64,000 bases of DNA from Haloimpatiens sp. FM7315 (GTDB taxonomy: Bacteria > Bacillota > Clostridia > Clostridiales > Clostridiaceae), in contig JBGVUE010000001.1 of the NCBI GenBank assembly GCA_041861885.1, positions 1,972,001-2,036,000 on the forward strand, written 5' to 3'. Each line of letters begins with the position of its first letter. Positions within the stretch are counted from its first letter, which is position 1. This document shows positions 47,911 through 56,271 of this stretch, one piece after another. The notes beneath the pieces were generated by a model, which was not told the origin of the DNA, did not search any database, and was given only the letters and a program-made list of their open reading frames with translations. The translations under genes and the position numbers were made by a program.

Positions 47911-48239
47911 ATGAGAGGCAGAAGTTATACAAATGAATTGAAGGAATCAATAATAAATGAAGTAAAGGAAGTTGGAAATGTTTCCTTAGTTTCAAGAAAA
48001 CATGGAATTTCAAAATCAACTATATTTACATGGATCAAAAATTCTAAACAAAAAAATGAAATTAAGGTGAAGCCAGGTAGAAAGGCTTTAATTGAGGGAC
48101 AAAATAACTTTGAAAAAGAAATAACAGAAATAACAAAAGAAAATGATACTCTAAAAAAATATTGGGAGAAAAGGATTTAGAAATAGCCATCCTTAAAGAT
48201 CTAATAAAAAAAGCGAACCCTCAATTAAAGATAAAGTAA
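47911..48239 (+). pseudogene. IS3 OrfA with frameshift
   Basis: The helix-turn-helix part (MRGRSYTNELKESIINEVKE, LVSRKHGISKSTIFTWIKNS) stops at 48180. One more A in the seven-A run at 48153-48159 lets the frame continue ILGEKDLEIAILKDLIKKAN to a TAA at 48237. Confidence 0.8.
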
Positions 48240-49165
48240 TCGTTGCTAAAAAGTATATAAATCAAGGATTCAATGCAGTTTTTGTTTTAAAAATAGTTGG
48301 ATTATCAAGGTCAACATATTACTACAATTTAAGTGTAGAAGGCAAAGAGAAATATAAGCCGGTAGGCGGAAAACCCAAAGGATATTCATTAACTGAAAAA
48401 GGTAAAAAAATTTGTGATAACGAAATTAAGGAATATATTTTAAAAGCTATAGATGGTGATGCTATAAACTATGGTTATAGAAAAATAATGCATTATCTAA
48501 AGCGTGAATATGGACTTATTATAAACCATAAGAAAGCATACAGACTATGTAAAGAACTTGATATTCTAAAGAATCAAAGGGTTATAAAACCTAAAGTCAA
48601 GCGAAGCATTGCTATTAATAGATCTATAACGGGTTCCAATCAATTGTGGGAAATGAATATCAAATATGGATATGTTGAAGGAGAAGATAAATTTTTCTAT
48701 ATGCTTAATATTATAGATATCTTCGATAGAAGCATTGTAGATTATCATATGGGTTTTCATTGTGAAGCAAAGGATGCTACCGCATTATTAAGGAAAAGTT
48801 TAATTAGAAGACATTTGTTTGAAGAAGGTGCTAAAAGACCTGTTATAAGGACTGATAATGGTCCACAGTTTGTAAGTTATAAATTCAAGGAATGCTGTGA
48901 AGAACTTAAGTTACATCATGAAAGAATACCAGTAAAAACACCAAATAAAAATGCACATGTTGAATCTTTTCATAGAATACTTGAAGATGAATGTTTTAAA
49001 AGTAACGAATTTGAGAGCTATAAGGAAGCATATGAAACAGTAAACGATTTTATTACTTTTTATAATAATAGAAGGTTACATTCAAGTTTAGGATACAGGA
49101 CTCCTAATGAATTTTACCACCTTTATTCTGGAGAGCAGCTAACTAATATTGAAATAAGGGTGTAG
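48236..49165 (+). pseudogene. IS3 OrfB with a lost catalytic Asp
   Basis: The frame is open from about 48236 (no ATG until 48488). Catalytic positions read WEMNIKYGY, where the first Asp should be (WExDIKYGY) but Asn is encoded, RTDNGPQF with the second Asp, and NAHVESFHRIL with the Glu. The Asp-to-Asn change should inactivate the enzyme. Confidence 0.8.
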
Positions 49166-49231
49166 TTATGAGAAAAAGTGAGAATTAATTAGATATTGTC
49201 CAAAATAAAGGGGTTAATCCGATAACTGCCA

Positions 49232-49555
49232 TTATTCATTCACCTTCTTTAATGCTTGAATTACCTCATTCCATACAACTTCAAGCTCATTTTTCACCAT
49301 TTCCAAGCTATCAATATTTCTGAACTCTCCACTATTGACCGCCCTGGTTAGCTGATTGAGATTATTGCCGATACGCTTCAATTCTCCCATAAGCTCTTTG
49401 ATTTCATCAATAATTACTATGTCCTTTTCTAAAATACACTTTCTCAAATATTCACTTTGCTTTAACCTAGATTTTTCTACATTCTCATGAAACTTCTCAA
49501 GCTCTGTTTCACTCAACCTAAAATTAAGCTGCTTACCTCTATTTCGATTTGTCAT
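49232..49555 (-). CDS. MobC-like relaxosome accessory protein
   Basis: The 107 residues combine a ribbon-helix-helix (KQLNFRLSETELEKFHENVE, SRLKQSEYLRKCIL) with the MobC signature ELKRIGNNLNQLTRAVNSGE. MobC proteins help a relaxase open oriT. The relaxase gene that should follow is missing; an IS3 element lies there. Its presence marks the remains of a mobilisable element. Confidence 0.85.
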   Translation of the reverse strand: MTNRNRGKQLNFRLSETELEKFHENVEKSRLKQSEYLRKCILEKDIVIIDEIKELMGELKRIGNNLNQLTRAVNSGEFRNIDSLEMVKNELEVVWNEVIQALKKVNE

Positions 49556-49609
49556 TACAATTTTTCACCTGCCTTCCTGGGGTGGTTTTGGAGGGGTTTC
49601 CCCTCTAAA

Positions 49610-49654
49610 CGAGAGGTGTTTGGGTAGCCTTTGGCTATACAAACACGCATCTCG
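49610..49654. other. oriT-like hairpin upstream of mobC
   Basis: cgagaggtgtttgggtagcc and ggctatacaaacacgcatct form an extended stem (gtgtttg/caaacac, tagcc/ggcta, cgaga/tctcg) 55 bases upstream of mobC. GC content is well above its surroundings. A long stem immediately upstream of mobC is the expected place and shape of an origin of transfer. Confidence 0.5.
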
Positions 49655-49687
49655 CTCTCTTTACTCTCTTTATATTGCTTTCTAAAC

Positions 49688-49744
49688 ATTTCTAGTTAAA
49701 AAGATTTCTATTTAATTTAAATAGAAATCTTTTTAACTAGAAAT
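49688..49744. terminator. 57-bp near-perfect palindrome
   Basis: Two 28-base arms (starting atttctagttaaaaagattt) are perfect complements around a single T. It lies against the stop of the 65-aa membrane protein gene and ends with T-rich sequence on the minus strand, so it probably terminates that operon. Confidence 0.7.
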
Positions 49745-49941
49745 TATTTTTTTATTCTATTTTTACCTATTTTACCTAACCCAATAACAATATCTATAAA
49801 AACAAGTATAGAATAATTAAAAGTAATCATAGACGCTAAATACTCCTTTTTATAAATTAAATAAAAAGAAAAAATAAGCATTACTACAAATATAATACTA
49901 TTAACAACAATTTCACATAATATTTTATTTTTATCCTTCAT
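49744..49941 (-). CDS. Two-helix membrane protein, possible immunity protein B
   Basis: 65 aa with two hydrophobic helices around a charged turn (FSFYLIYKKEYLASMITFNY) and a basic tail (GKIGKNRIKK). The start overlaps the stop of the preceding 23-codon remnant (ATGA). It resembles the 57-aa protein upstream in length, topology and the K-E-Y turn, so they look like paralogues. Confidence 0.6.
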   Translation of the reverse strand: MKDKNKILCEIVVNSIIFVVMLIFSFYLIYKKEYLASMITFNYSILVFIDIVIGLGKIGKNRIKK

Positions 49942-50009
49942 AAATTATCACCCTTTAATGCATAATAAATATCATACATTACATAATGCAATTTACCATT
50001 TATATCCAT
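49938..50009 (-). pseudogene. Orphan C-terminus of a second secreted-protein copy
   Basis: The 23-codon frame reads MDINGKLHYVMYDIYYALKG then DNL. It matches the last part of the secreted protein at 50173 (GANGKIYYKVYVTYYALNGD) in sequence and spacing. It is fused to the 3' end of the 57-aa gene in another frame, so a duplicated copy has lost its N-terminal part. Confidence 0.6.
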
Positions 50010-50166
50010 GATATCTTGCATATAATATAAACATAAGCCCTAGTAATACTACAAAACTGTCAATATATTTTTCCTTACACAACATACTAGCAACATTAAT
50101 TAAAAAGACTATAAGAAAAGTAACTTCGAAAATTTTCCTTATTTTGACGATTTTTTCAATTTTCAT
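49993..50166 (-). CDS. Two-helix membrane protein, possible immunity protein A
   Basis: A 57-aa frame (MKIEKIVKIRKIFEVTFLIV ... MLCKEKYIDSFVVLLGLMFI) starting six bases after the stop of the secreted protein gene. It has two hydrophobic helices with a charged turn. Size, place and a paralogue downstream suggest an immunity or chaperone role for the secreted protein; this is inference. Confidence 0.55.
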   Translation of the reverse strand: MKIEKIVKIRKIFEVTFLIVFLINVASMLCKEKYIDSFVVLLGLMFILYARYHGYKW

Positions 50167-50172
50167 AATCGA

Positions 50173-50649
50173 TCAACAACTCTGAGCTACTCTAGAAGAA
50201 AGAACATCACCATTTAATGCATAGTAAGTAACATACACTTTATAATAAATTTTTCCATTAGCACCTCTAAGTTTATATCTATCCATTCTAATATTTACAG
50301 TGTCATCAAGTATACCTGAAAGGTCAGCAACCCCACCAGCTAACCTACTCGCTAAAGTAGCTTTTGCAGCACCTTTAATCAAAACTGTACCACTAAAAGA
50401 AAGAAGAAAACTCGCTACATCTACTGCTACCCCATATTTTGTAGGCTGATTTACCCCATATTTCCAAACAGTATCTTGAGCAATAATATCCTCTGTACCC
50501 GAATGAGATGAACCTGGTGTACGAAGTATTGAAGAATGTTCAGGTTTTATTTCATCAGCAAACGCAGTTTTAGTACAAATAGGACAAGTCCACAAAACAC
50601 CCCCTATTAAAGATAAAGATAAAGATAAAGATATGATTTTTTTTAACAT
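50173..50649 (-). CDS. Secreted protein of unknown function (toxin-like candidate)
   Basis: The 158-aa protein has a signal peptide (MLKKIISLSLSLSLIGGVLW, cleavage probably after AFA near residue 31), a polar linker (RTPGSSHSGTEDI), a small hydrophobic helical segment (VAVDVASFLLSFSGTVLIKG ... ASRLAGGVADLSGIL) and a beta-like C-terminus ending in Cys. I know no family. Followed by two small membrane proteins, it has the layout of a bacteriocin with immunity genes. A gggggaatt site precedes the ATG. Confidence 0.6.
   Translation of the reverse strand: MLKKIISLSLSLSLIGGVLWTCPICTKTAFADEIKPEHSSILRTPGSSHSGTEDIIAQDTVWKYGVNQPTKYGVAVDVASFLLSFSGTVLIKGAAKATLASRLAGGVADLSGILDDTVNIRMDRYKLRGANGKIYYKVYVTYYALNGDVLSSRVAQSC
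50609..50632. repeat. 6-bp tandem repeat in the signal-peptide codons
   Basis: Four copies of aaagat on the plus strand encode the alternating Ser-Leu of the signal peptide. Copy-number change would lengthen or shorten its hydrophobic core by two residues without a frameshift. Confidence 0.8.
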
Positions 50650-50819
50650 ACATAATTCCCCCTTATTGAAATATTAAACCTTTTATTGTATATTTTAACA
50701 CTAACATCCTAATACGAAAAAACAAATAATGTAAATTAACAAAATCTACGATTTTTCCCCCACACCATATCTTTCCTTTTCCTTATCTTTTTTTATTTTT
50801 TAATCTAAAGTATTGACTA

Positions 50820-50980
50820 ACAACCCCAAAGGATTACACTCTTTAGGGGAACCAGGAAACGGACAGAATACGGAACTCCCTCCCTCCTAGAGCCACTTTA
50901 ACAGCAACTCTAAGAAAGTGTACGGGGTTCTTACAATCCTCTTTTTCACCGAGGTATCCGTTTCAGTTCCCGTTTATTAA
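50820..50980. other. Unexplained GC-richer island
   Basis: Between AT-rich flanks lies about 160 bp with close to balanced base composition (ccctccctcctagagccact, gtacggggttcttacaatcc). No convincing reading frame is visible. It adjoins the left end of the IS21 element. It could be a structured RNA or part of the control region of the lost mobile element. Confidence 0.4.
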
Positions 50981-51055
50981 TGCTAAAATAACATTGTACA
51001 AAGTTGCTAATATTTTTATGTACAACATTGATAAAATTTTTTATAGTATTAATGG

Positions 51056-52365
51056 GTGATGAATATGATTCTAAAGATAAACATTAATACTGAAATAGAA
51101 ATAAAATCAGTACAAGATTTAAATAAACTAAAGATATTAGTGGAGGTTAATAACTTGGATAAACCAAATTTCAGTGAACTTGCAAGAAAATTAGGAGTTG
51201 ATAGACGAACAGTTAAAAAATATTATGAAGGTAATTTAAAAAAAGAAAGAAAACGTAAAAAATCAAAGATAGATGACTATCACAAAATTATCACTTCATT
51301 GCTATCAGCAGAAAGTACGCAGATATTCTACTATAAATCACATCTGTACAGATATCTCGTTAGAGAGCATGGTCTTGAGTGCTCTAGAAGTAATTTTAAC
51401 TATTTTATTTTGAACAATAGCAAATTTGCTGAGTACTTTAAACCAAAAGCTAATAGAAATGCTATAAAATCAGAAACACCTTTTGGTAAACAAGCTCAGT
51501 TTGACTGGAAAGAAAAATTAAAATTTTCATTTAAGGATGGAAGTACTATGGTCCTAAACGTAGGTAGCTTAATATTATCAGCATCTAGATTTAAAGTGTG
51601 GACTATTTATCCACCAACTAGTCAAAATCATTTATTTGATTTTTTAGTTAATGCATTTGAGACGTTAGGCGGTGTTCCATCAGAAATATTAATTGATAAT
51701 GCATCAACAATGATGGATCAACCTAGAACTGAACGTTCTCCAGGAAAAATTAATAATAAATTTAAGCAATTAGCCGATGATCTTGGATTCAAGATAGTTC
51801 CATGCATTAGAGCTAGACCTAATACTAAAGCAAAGGTTGAAAATCCAATGAGAATAATTGAAGAAATAATGAACTATAATGGGATTTTAGAAAACTTAGA
51901 AGAATTGTACAAAAAGATGAGTATTATAACAGATGAGGCTAACTCAAGGATATGTCAAGCCACAGGCTTACCGCCTATATTAATATTTAAGAAAGAAAAA
52001 GAACATCTCCTACCACTACCACATGATAAAGTATGTTCTTTTTACAAAAATGTTACCACATCAGCAAAGGTAAATACAAATGCTCTATTTAAGTATAAAC
52101 AAAACATGTACTCTGTTCCACCTGAGCTTATTGGTAAAACAATTATTATACAGGTTAATGAAAATAACCTGTATGTGTATTCTAGCAAAAATTAGTTACA
52201 ATACACAGTATTTCTGAAAACAAAGTTAATTATCATAATCATCATCATCTTGATATGTTAGGTAGGACATTTAAAGGACAGGATGAAGAAACAGTAACCG
52301 AATATGCTAACAAACATTTTAAAGAATTGGAGAAATTTAATGAGCAATTATTAGAAATTATGTGA
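51056..52365 (+). CDS. istA: IS21 transposase IstA (frameshifted near its end)
   Basis: The HTH (NFSELARKLGVDRRTVKKYY) and DDE core (QFDWKEKLKF, LIDNASTMMD, NTKAKVENPMR with E) are intact. The frame stops at 52195, but one more A in the run at 52187-52191 lets it continue LVTIHSISENKVNYHNHHHL to 52365, abutting istB. The native length is about 435 aa. Confidence 0.88.
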
Positions 52366-52393
52366 AAACTTAAAAGATTTGAAATTAATACAA

Positions 52394-53098
52394 ATGAGTT
52401 TAAATTTAGATGAATATATAACCAAAGTAACTGAAGGGGAAATAAGCCTTGTAGATGCGCTCTACGAGCTTACATCAAAAGAAATTGAAGTAAAAAATTT
52501 TAATGCTACTAATGCAATGGTAAAGGTAGCAGGTTTTCCTCACTTAAAAGAACTCAAAGATTTTGATTTTAACTTTCAACCTAAAATAAATAAAAATCAA
52601 TTCTTAGATTTTGAAAGTTTAAGATTTTTAGAAAGTAACAGCAATATAATTCTAATTGGAAATAGTGGTGTGGGTAAAACCCACTTAGCCACTTCAATTG
52701 GAATAGCTGCCGCTAAAAAAAGAATAAGCACATACTTCATAAAATGCCATGATTTAATTAATCAGCTTAAGAAAGCTTATTTAGAAAACAAGCTCGAAAG
52801 CAGGATAAAACATTTTAGTAAGTATAAGTTATTAATAATTGATGAAATAGGTTATTTGCCAATTGGTGAACAAGAAGCTAAAATGTTTTTTCAGTTAATC
52901 GACAAACGTTATGAAAAGAAAAGTACAATAATAACTAGTAACATAAACTTATCAGATTGGAGCCAAATATTTGTGGATAACATGATAGCTAGCGTTATTC
53001 TTGATAGACTTGTTCATCACTCTAGTATTGTAAATATACTAGGTAATTCTTATAGAACAGCGTCAGCTCTTTCTAAAATGTCTAATACAGAAAGTTAG
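52394..53098 (+). CDS. istB: IS21 helper ATPase IstB
   Basis: An AAA+ protein with Walker A GNSGVGKTHL, Walker B LLIIDEIGYLP and sensor region TSNINLSDWSQIF, as in IS21 IstB. It may start at the ATG at 52394 or a TTG at 52379. It assists IstA in target selection. Confidence 0.9.
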   Translation: MSLNLDEYITKVTEGEISLVDALYELTSKEIEVKNFNATNAMVKVAGFPHLKELKDFDFNFQPKINKNQFLDFESLRFLESNSNIILIGNSGVGKTHLATSIGIAAAKKRISTYFIKCHDLINQLKKAYLENKLESRIKHFSKYKLLIIDEIGYLPIGEQEAKMFFQLIDKRYEKKSTIITSNINLSDWSQIFVDNMIASVILDRLVHHSSIVNILGNSYRTASALSKMSNTES

Positions 53099-53300
53099 CA
53101 AAACTGTACATAAAAATATTGGCACAATCGTACAAAATAATCTTTACATTAATACTCTAAAACACACATATAGCAAGGGTTTTATTAACTTTCTCTCAAA
53201 CTTTTTCAACTGCACTAGATATTCTTTTCAATTTAAAAAGCTTATTTGTAAAACTTTTAAATACAATAAAAGCACCTACTACTTTATATTCAGTAAGTGC

Positions 53301-53639
53301 TTATTGCAAAACTTTCTGTAATACTTCTTTATACAATTCTCTTAAAGTTACATCTTTCAAATTTAACCCAAGTTCTTCTTCTTCATAATCAAGTAATCCT
53401 ACATCTGGAAGACAATCTTTCTTATCAATTACTTCATATAATTGTTTTAATCCTTTTATTTCTATAACATCTGGAATATTCATACCTTTTCTAGAACTCA
53501 TAAGAATTTCAACTTGATATGGTACTTCATATTCATCAGTGTAGGCAATATCATCACTATAATTCAATATAATGCAACTTTCCATGATACCTTCTATATC
53601 ACTTTCATCAACGCTCAAACTAATTACTTTCTTTCCCAT
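53301..53639 (-). CDS. Uncharacterised acidic protein
   Basis: 112 aa, MGKKVISLSVDESDIEGIME, acidic C-terminus LPDVGLLDYEEEELGLNLKD. No family is recognised. It sits between the IS21 right end and the prophage methylase. A hairpin (agcacctact / agtaagtgct, 53271-53304) follows. Confidence 0.5.
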   Translation of the reverse strand: MGKKVISLSVDESDIEGIMESCIILNYSDDIAYTDEYEVPYQVEILMSSRKGMNIPDVIEIKGLKQLYEVIDKKDCLPDVGLLDYEEEELGLNLKDVTLRELYKEVLQKVLQ

Positions 53640-53789
53640 ATAACTTCACCTCTCTTGACTTTATTCATGTAGTTATTTGCTTAATAATATAAAATCATTC
53701 TATCATATTTAGCAATAATTAACAAATCATCATTTCAAAATTTATACCTATACTATCTAAAGTTTATTATATTTACCTTTTTATTACCT

Positions 53790-55034
53790 TTAACAATTTG
53801 CATACTTTATCTTTTTACCCTCTCTTAAAAGAAACACAGCTTCATCACTACCTACTTTCTCTATATATCTTTTAACAATAACATCACAGTATTTTTCATC
53901 AAGTTCTACTGCATAACATATTCTATCTGTTTGCTCACAAGCAATTATCGTTGAACCACTTCCACCAAAAGGCTCAAGTACAATGCAATTAGTCATACTA
54001 CTGTTTTGTATTGGATATGCAATAAGTGGTACTGGCTTCATTGTTGGATGAAGTTCTGATTTTGTTGGCCTATCGAAATTCCAAATAGTAGTCTGTTTCC
54101 TATCTGAATACCATCTATGTTTTCCTGTTGGTTTCCAGCCATATAAAACTGGCTCATGTTGAAATTGGTAATCACTTCTTCCTAGCACCAAACTTTGTTT
54201 TACCCAAATACATACACTTGAAAGATGAAATCCTGCTTCTTTAAATGCTTTTCTAAAATTAAAGCCTTCTGTATCAGCATGAAAAATATAAGCTCCAGCT
54301 CCATCATCTAAAACTTCAAATATATTTTTAAATGCTGAAAGCAAAAATTCATAAAAGCTTTTATCATCCATACTATCATTTTTTATAACTCTTTCATTTT
54401 CCTTACCCTCTGTATAAGCTACATTGTAAGGTGGATCTGTTACACAAAGGTTTGCTTTTTTGCCATCCATTAATTTTTCTATGTCTGAAAATTTTGTGCT
54501 ATCCCCACAAAGTAATCTATGTTTTCCTAAAATCCAAATATCTCCTTGTTTTGAAACTGGCTCTTTAATATCCTCTAAAGCTTTGTCTGCATCAAAATCA
54601 TCTTCTTTAACATCCTTATCATGAACCTTTGAAAATAAATCTTCTATTTCTGCAGCATCAAATCCAGTAAGTGAAACATCAAACATTGATTTATCTAAGT
54701 CGTCCAAAAGCTCTGTTAATTTTGGAATATCCCAATCACCACTAACTTTATTTAAAGCAACATTTAAAGCTTTTTCATTAGCTTCATCCATGTCCACTAC
54801 AACACATTCTATTTCTGCTGCTCCTTGCTGTTTTAAAATTTTTAATCTTTGATGTCCTCCTACAACGTTACCCGTTTTTTTATTCCAAATTACAGGCTCC
54901 ACATATCCAAAGGTATTAATTGATTTCTTTAATTTTTCATATTCAGGATCACCTGGTTTTAAATCTTTTCGTGGATTATATTTTGCTGGATTAAGTTTTT
55001 CTATATTAATTTTTTGAATATCCAAATATTTCAC
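53790..55034 (-). CDS. Prophage DNA methyltransferase with ParB-like N-terminus
   Basis: Residues 1-110 are a ParB/Srx-like domain (LNPAKYNPRKDLKPGDPEYE, GGHQRLKILK). From about 150 follows an N4/N6 adenine/cytosine methylase core with DPPYNVAY (motif IV) and a later FGGSGSTIIACEQ (motif I), together the beta-class order. The combination is common in Firmicute prophages between HNH and terminase genes, and may protect phage DNA. Confidence 0.9.
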   Translation of the reverse strand: MKYLDIQKINIEKLNPAKYNPRKDLKPGDPEYEKLKKSINTFGYVEPVIWNKKTGNVVGGHQRLKILKQQGAAEIECVVVDMDEANEKALNVALNKVSGDWDIPKLTELLDDLDKSMFDVSLTGFDAAEIEDLFSKVHDKDVKEDDFDADKALEDIKEPVSKQGDIWILGKHRLLCGDSTKFSDIEKLMDGKKANLCVTDPPYNVAYTEGKENERVIKNDSMDDKSFYEFLLSAFKNIFEVLDDGAGAYIFHADTEGFNFRKAFKEAGFHLSSVCIWVKQSLVLGRSDYQFQHEPVLYGWKPTGKHRWYSDRKQTTIWNFDRPTKSELHPTMKPVPLIAYPIQNSSMTNCIVLEPFGGSGSTIIACEQTDRICYAVELDEKYCDVIVKRYIEKVGSDEAVFLLREGKKIKYANC

Positions 55035-55139
55035 CTTCCTTTATCTGCAACAAAAAACACCTTAAAAAGCATATGTTTTAGCAATACTTTTTAAAGGTGT
55101 AACTCCTTCTAATCCCTTTAAATTCAGGGTTTTCAATTT

Positions 55140-55245
55140 TAAATATCTTCTAGACCCCCTCCTAGAAAATAGCGATTTTTCGCACGATTGTCCCCGCCCG
55201 GCCTTCTGCCGGAAGGTCTAGAGGAATATACTCCCCCTCCCTATG
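55140..55245. other. Possible phage cos/pac region
   Basis: A GC-rich block between the HNH and methylase genes contains ccccctcctag, tagcgatttttcgca and the inverted repeat cggccttctgccgg. In many siphophages the packaging site lies next to the HNH gene before the terminase. Assignment is by place and composition only. Confidence 0.4.
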
Positions 55246-55251
55246 GTATTT

Positions 55252-55629
55252 TTAGTAAGTATATACTTTATTTTTATTTCCAAACCTTCCATCTTCCTTA
55301 GCTGTTTTTCTATCGTGACATGACTTACATAAAGCTTGCCAGTTGCTCTCATCCCAGAACAATCTTTCATCACCTTTATGTGGAACAATATGATCAACAA
55401 CAGTTGCTGCTTTAATTGCTCCATGTTCTTTACATACTTCACAAAGTGGATGCTCATTTAAAAATTGTTTCCTAAGTTTTCTCCACCTACTGTTGTAGAG
55501 TTTCTTAAAAGGCCTGTTGTATTTATTGTAATTGCTGTCAATTTCTTTTTGATGTTTAATGCAATACCTGTTCTCTGTAAGCTCAGGACAACCTGGGTAT
55601 CTACAAGGTTTAAGTGGCTTTCTTGGCAT
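55252..55629 (-). CDS. Phage HNH endonuclease
   Basis: 125 aa with an N-terminal zinc pair (CRYPGCPELTENRYCIKH) and the HNH core (CEVCKEHGAIKAATVVDHIV then CKSCHDRKT), as found next to terminase genes where it nicks during packaging. Confidence 0.9.
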   Translation of the reverse strand: MPRKPLKPCRYPGCPELTENRYCIKHQKEIDSNYNKYNRPFKKLYNSRWRKLRKQFLNEHPLCEVCKEHGAIKAATVVDHIVPHKGDERLFWDESNWQALCKSCHDRKTAKEDGRFGNKNKVYTY

Positions 55630-55646
55630 TAACTTTCACCTCTTTT

Positions 55647-55949
55647 TTATCTAAGCACTGCTTGTGTTATTCTAATTAGCTGTTCTTTATTTAGTGCTTG
55701 TAAATATTTTTGTCTTTCTTTATAACTACATTCCTCAAGAAGTTTTCTATTCTTACCTTTCACTATAAAAACACCAGATAACTTTAAATTTTCTCTTCTT
55801 GATTCTAAATAGTGCCTTCTCCAAATGTTGTAGTAACTAACTGCATCTCTTTCATTAAGTCCTCTTGAAATAAGTTTTTTAATAGCAGTAGCTCTATTAT
55901 ACATTTCAAATCCATTACAAAGACTATATATTTTTTCTAGATTTATCAT
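55647..55949 (-). CDS. Small phage protein of unknown function
   Basis: 100 aa, MINLEKIYSLCNGFEMYNRA with YYNIWRRHYLESRREN. Basic and helical; similar small proteins occur in late-regulation regions of clostridial phages. 17 bases separate it from the HNH gene. Confidence 0.6.
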   Translation of the reverse strand: MINLEKIYSLCNGFEMYNRATAIKKLISRGLNERDAVSYYNIWRRHYLESRRENLKLSGVFIVKGKNRKLLEECSYKERQKYLQALNKEQLIRITQAVLR

Positions 55950-56052
55950 TTTCTTTAACCTTCTTACTTTTTCTTATGCATTTTGGAAACATACAAAATA
56001 TACGATTATCATCTATTTTGTCACTCCAAACACATATTCTACATTTATTCAT
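55924..56052 (-). CDS. 42-aa phage zinc-cluster peptide
   Basis: A short frame behind gggaggaatt: MNKCRICVWSDKIDDNRIFC with a second pair CMFPKC, then a basic tail. CxxC...C...C suggests a zinc site. It overlaps the next gene by 26 bases, consistent with tight phage packing. Confidence 0.6.
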   Translation of the reverse strand: MNKCRICVWSDKIDDNRIFCMFPKCIRKSKKVKENDKSRKNI

Positions 56053-56271
56053 AATTCCTCCCACAATAACAAAAGGCTCAGAACCTAAGTCTGAACCTTA
56101 ATTTTTTGTATTAAAAAAGCCTCAAGATTTTTATCCCTCAAGGCTGTTCTTATCTTTTTATATCTTTCTACAGTTTACATTATAGCATTGTTTTTACAGT
56201 ACTTTCAATGGACAGCTACAGTGTTTTTTCTTACTGTTGCCTAACCTTAGGCTAACCCATATTCATCATTT

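Larger units (their letters stand above)
47890..49200 (+). mobile_element. IS3-family element, damaged
   Basis: About 1.3 kb with OrfA and OrfB. I could not define the inverted repeats with certainty; the right end may be near gagaattaattagatattgt (49180-49200). It interrupts the LytTR gene on the left and lies next to mobC on the right, where a relaxase gene would be expected. Confidence 0.75.
50995..53134 (+). mobile_element. IS21-family element
   Basis: About 2.14 kb with istA and istB. The ends share tgtacaaagttgctaatatt (left) and the complement tgtacgattgtgccaatatt (right), each continuing ttttatgtaca, the multiple terminal repeats typical of IS21. It separates the mob remnant from the prophage remnant. 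Confidence 0.9.

Noticed and set aside
50609..50632. CRISPR-like or VNTR array
   Set aside because: Only four units of six bases, within codons of a signal peptide; no CRISPR array exists in the window.
56073..56150. tRNA-like inverted repeats near the phage zinc peptide
   Set aside because: The stems (ggttcagactta / aggttctgagcc, agcct / aggct) do not fold into a cloverleaf; they look like terminators.
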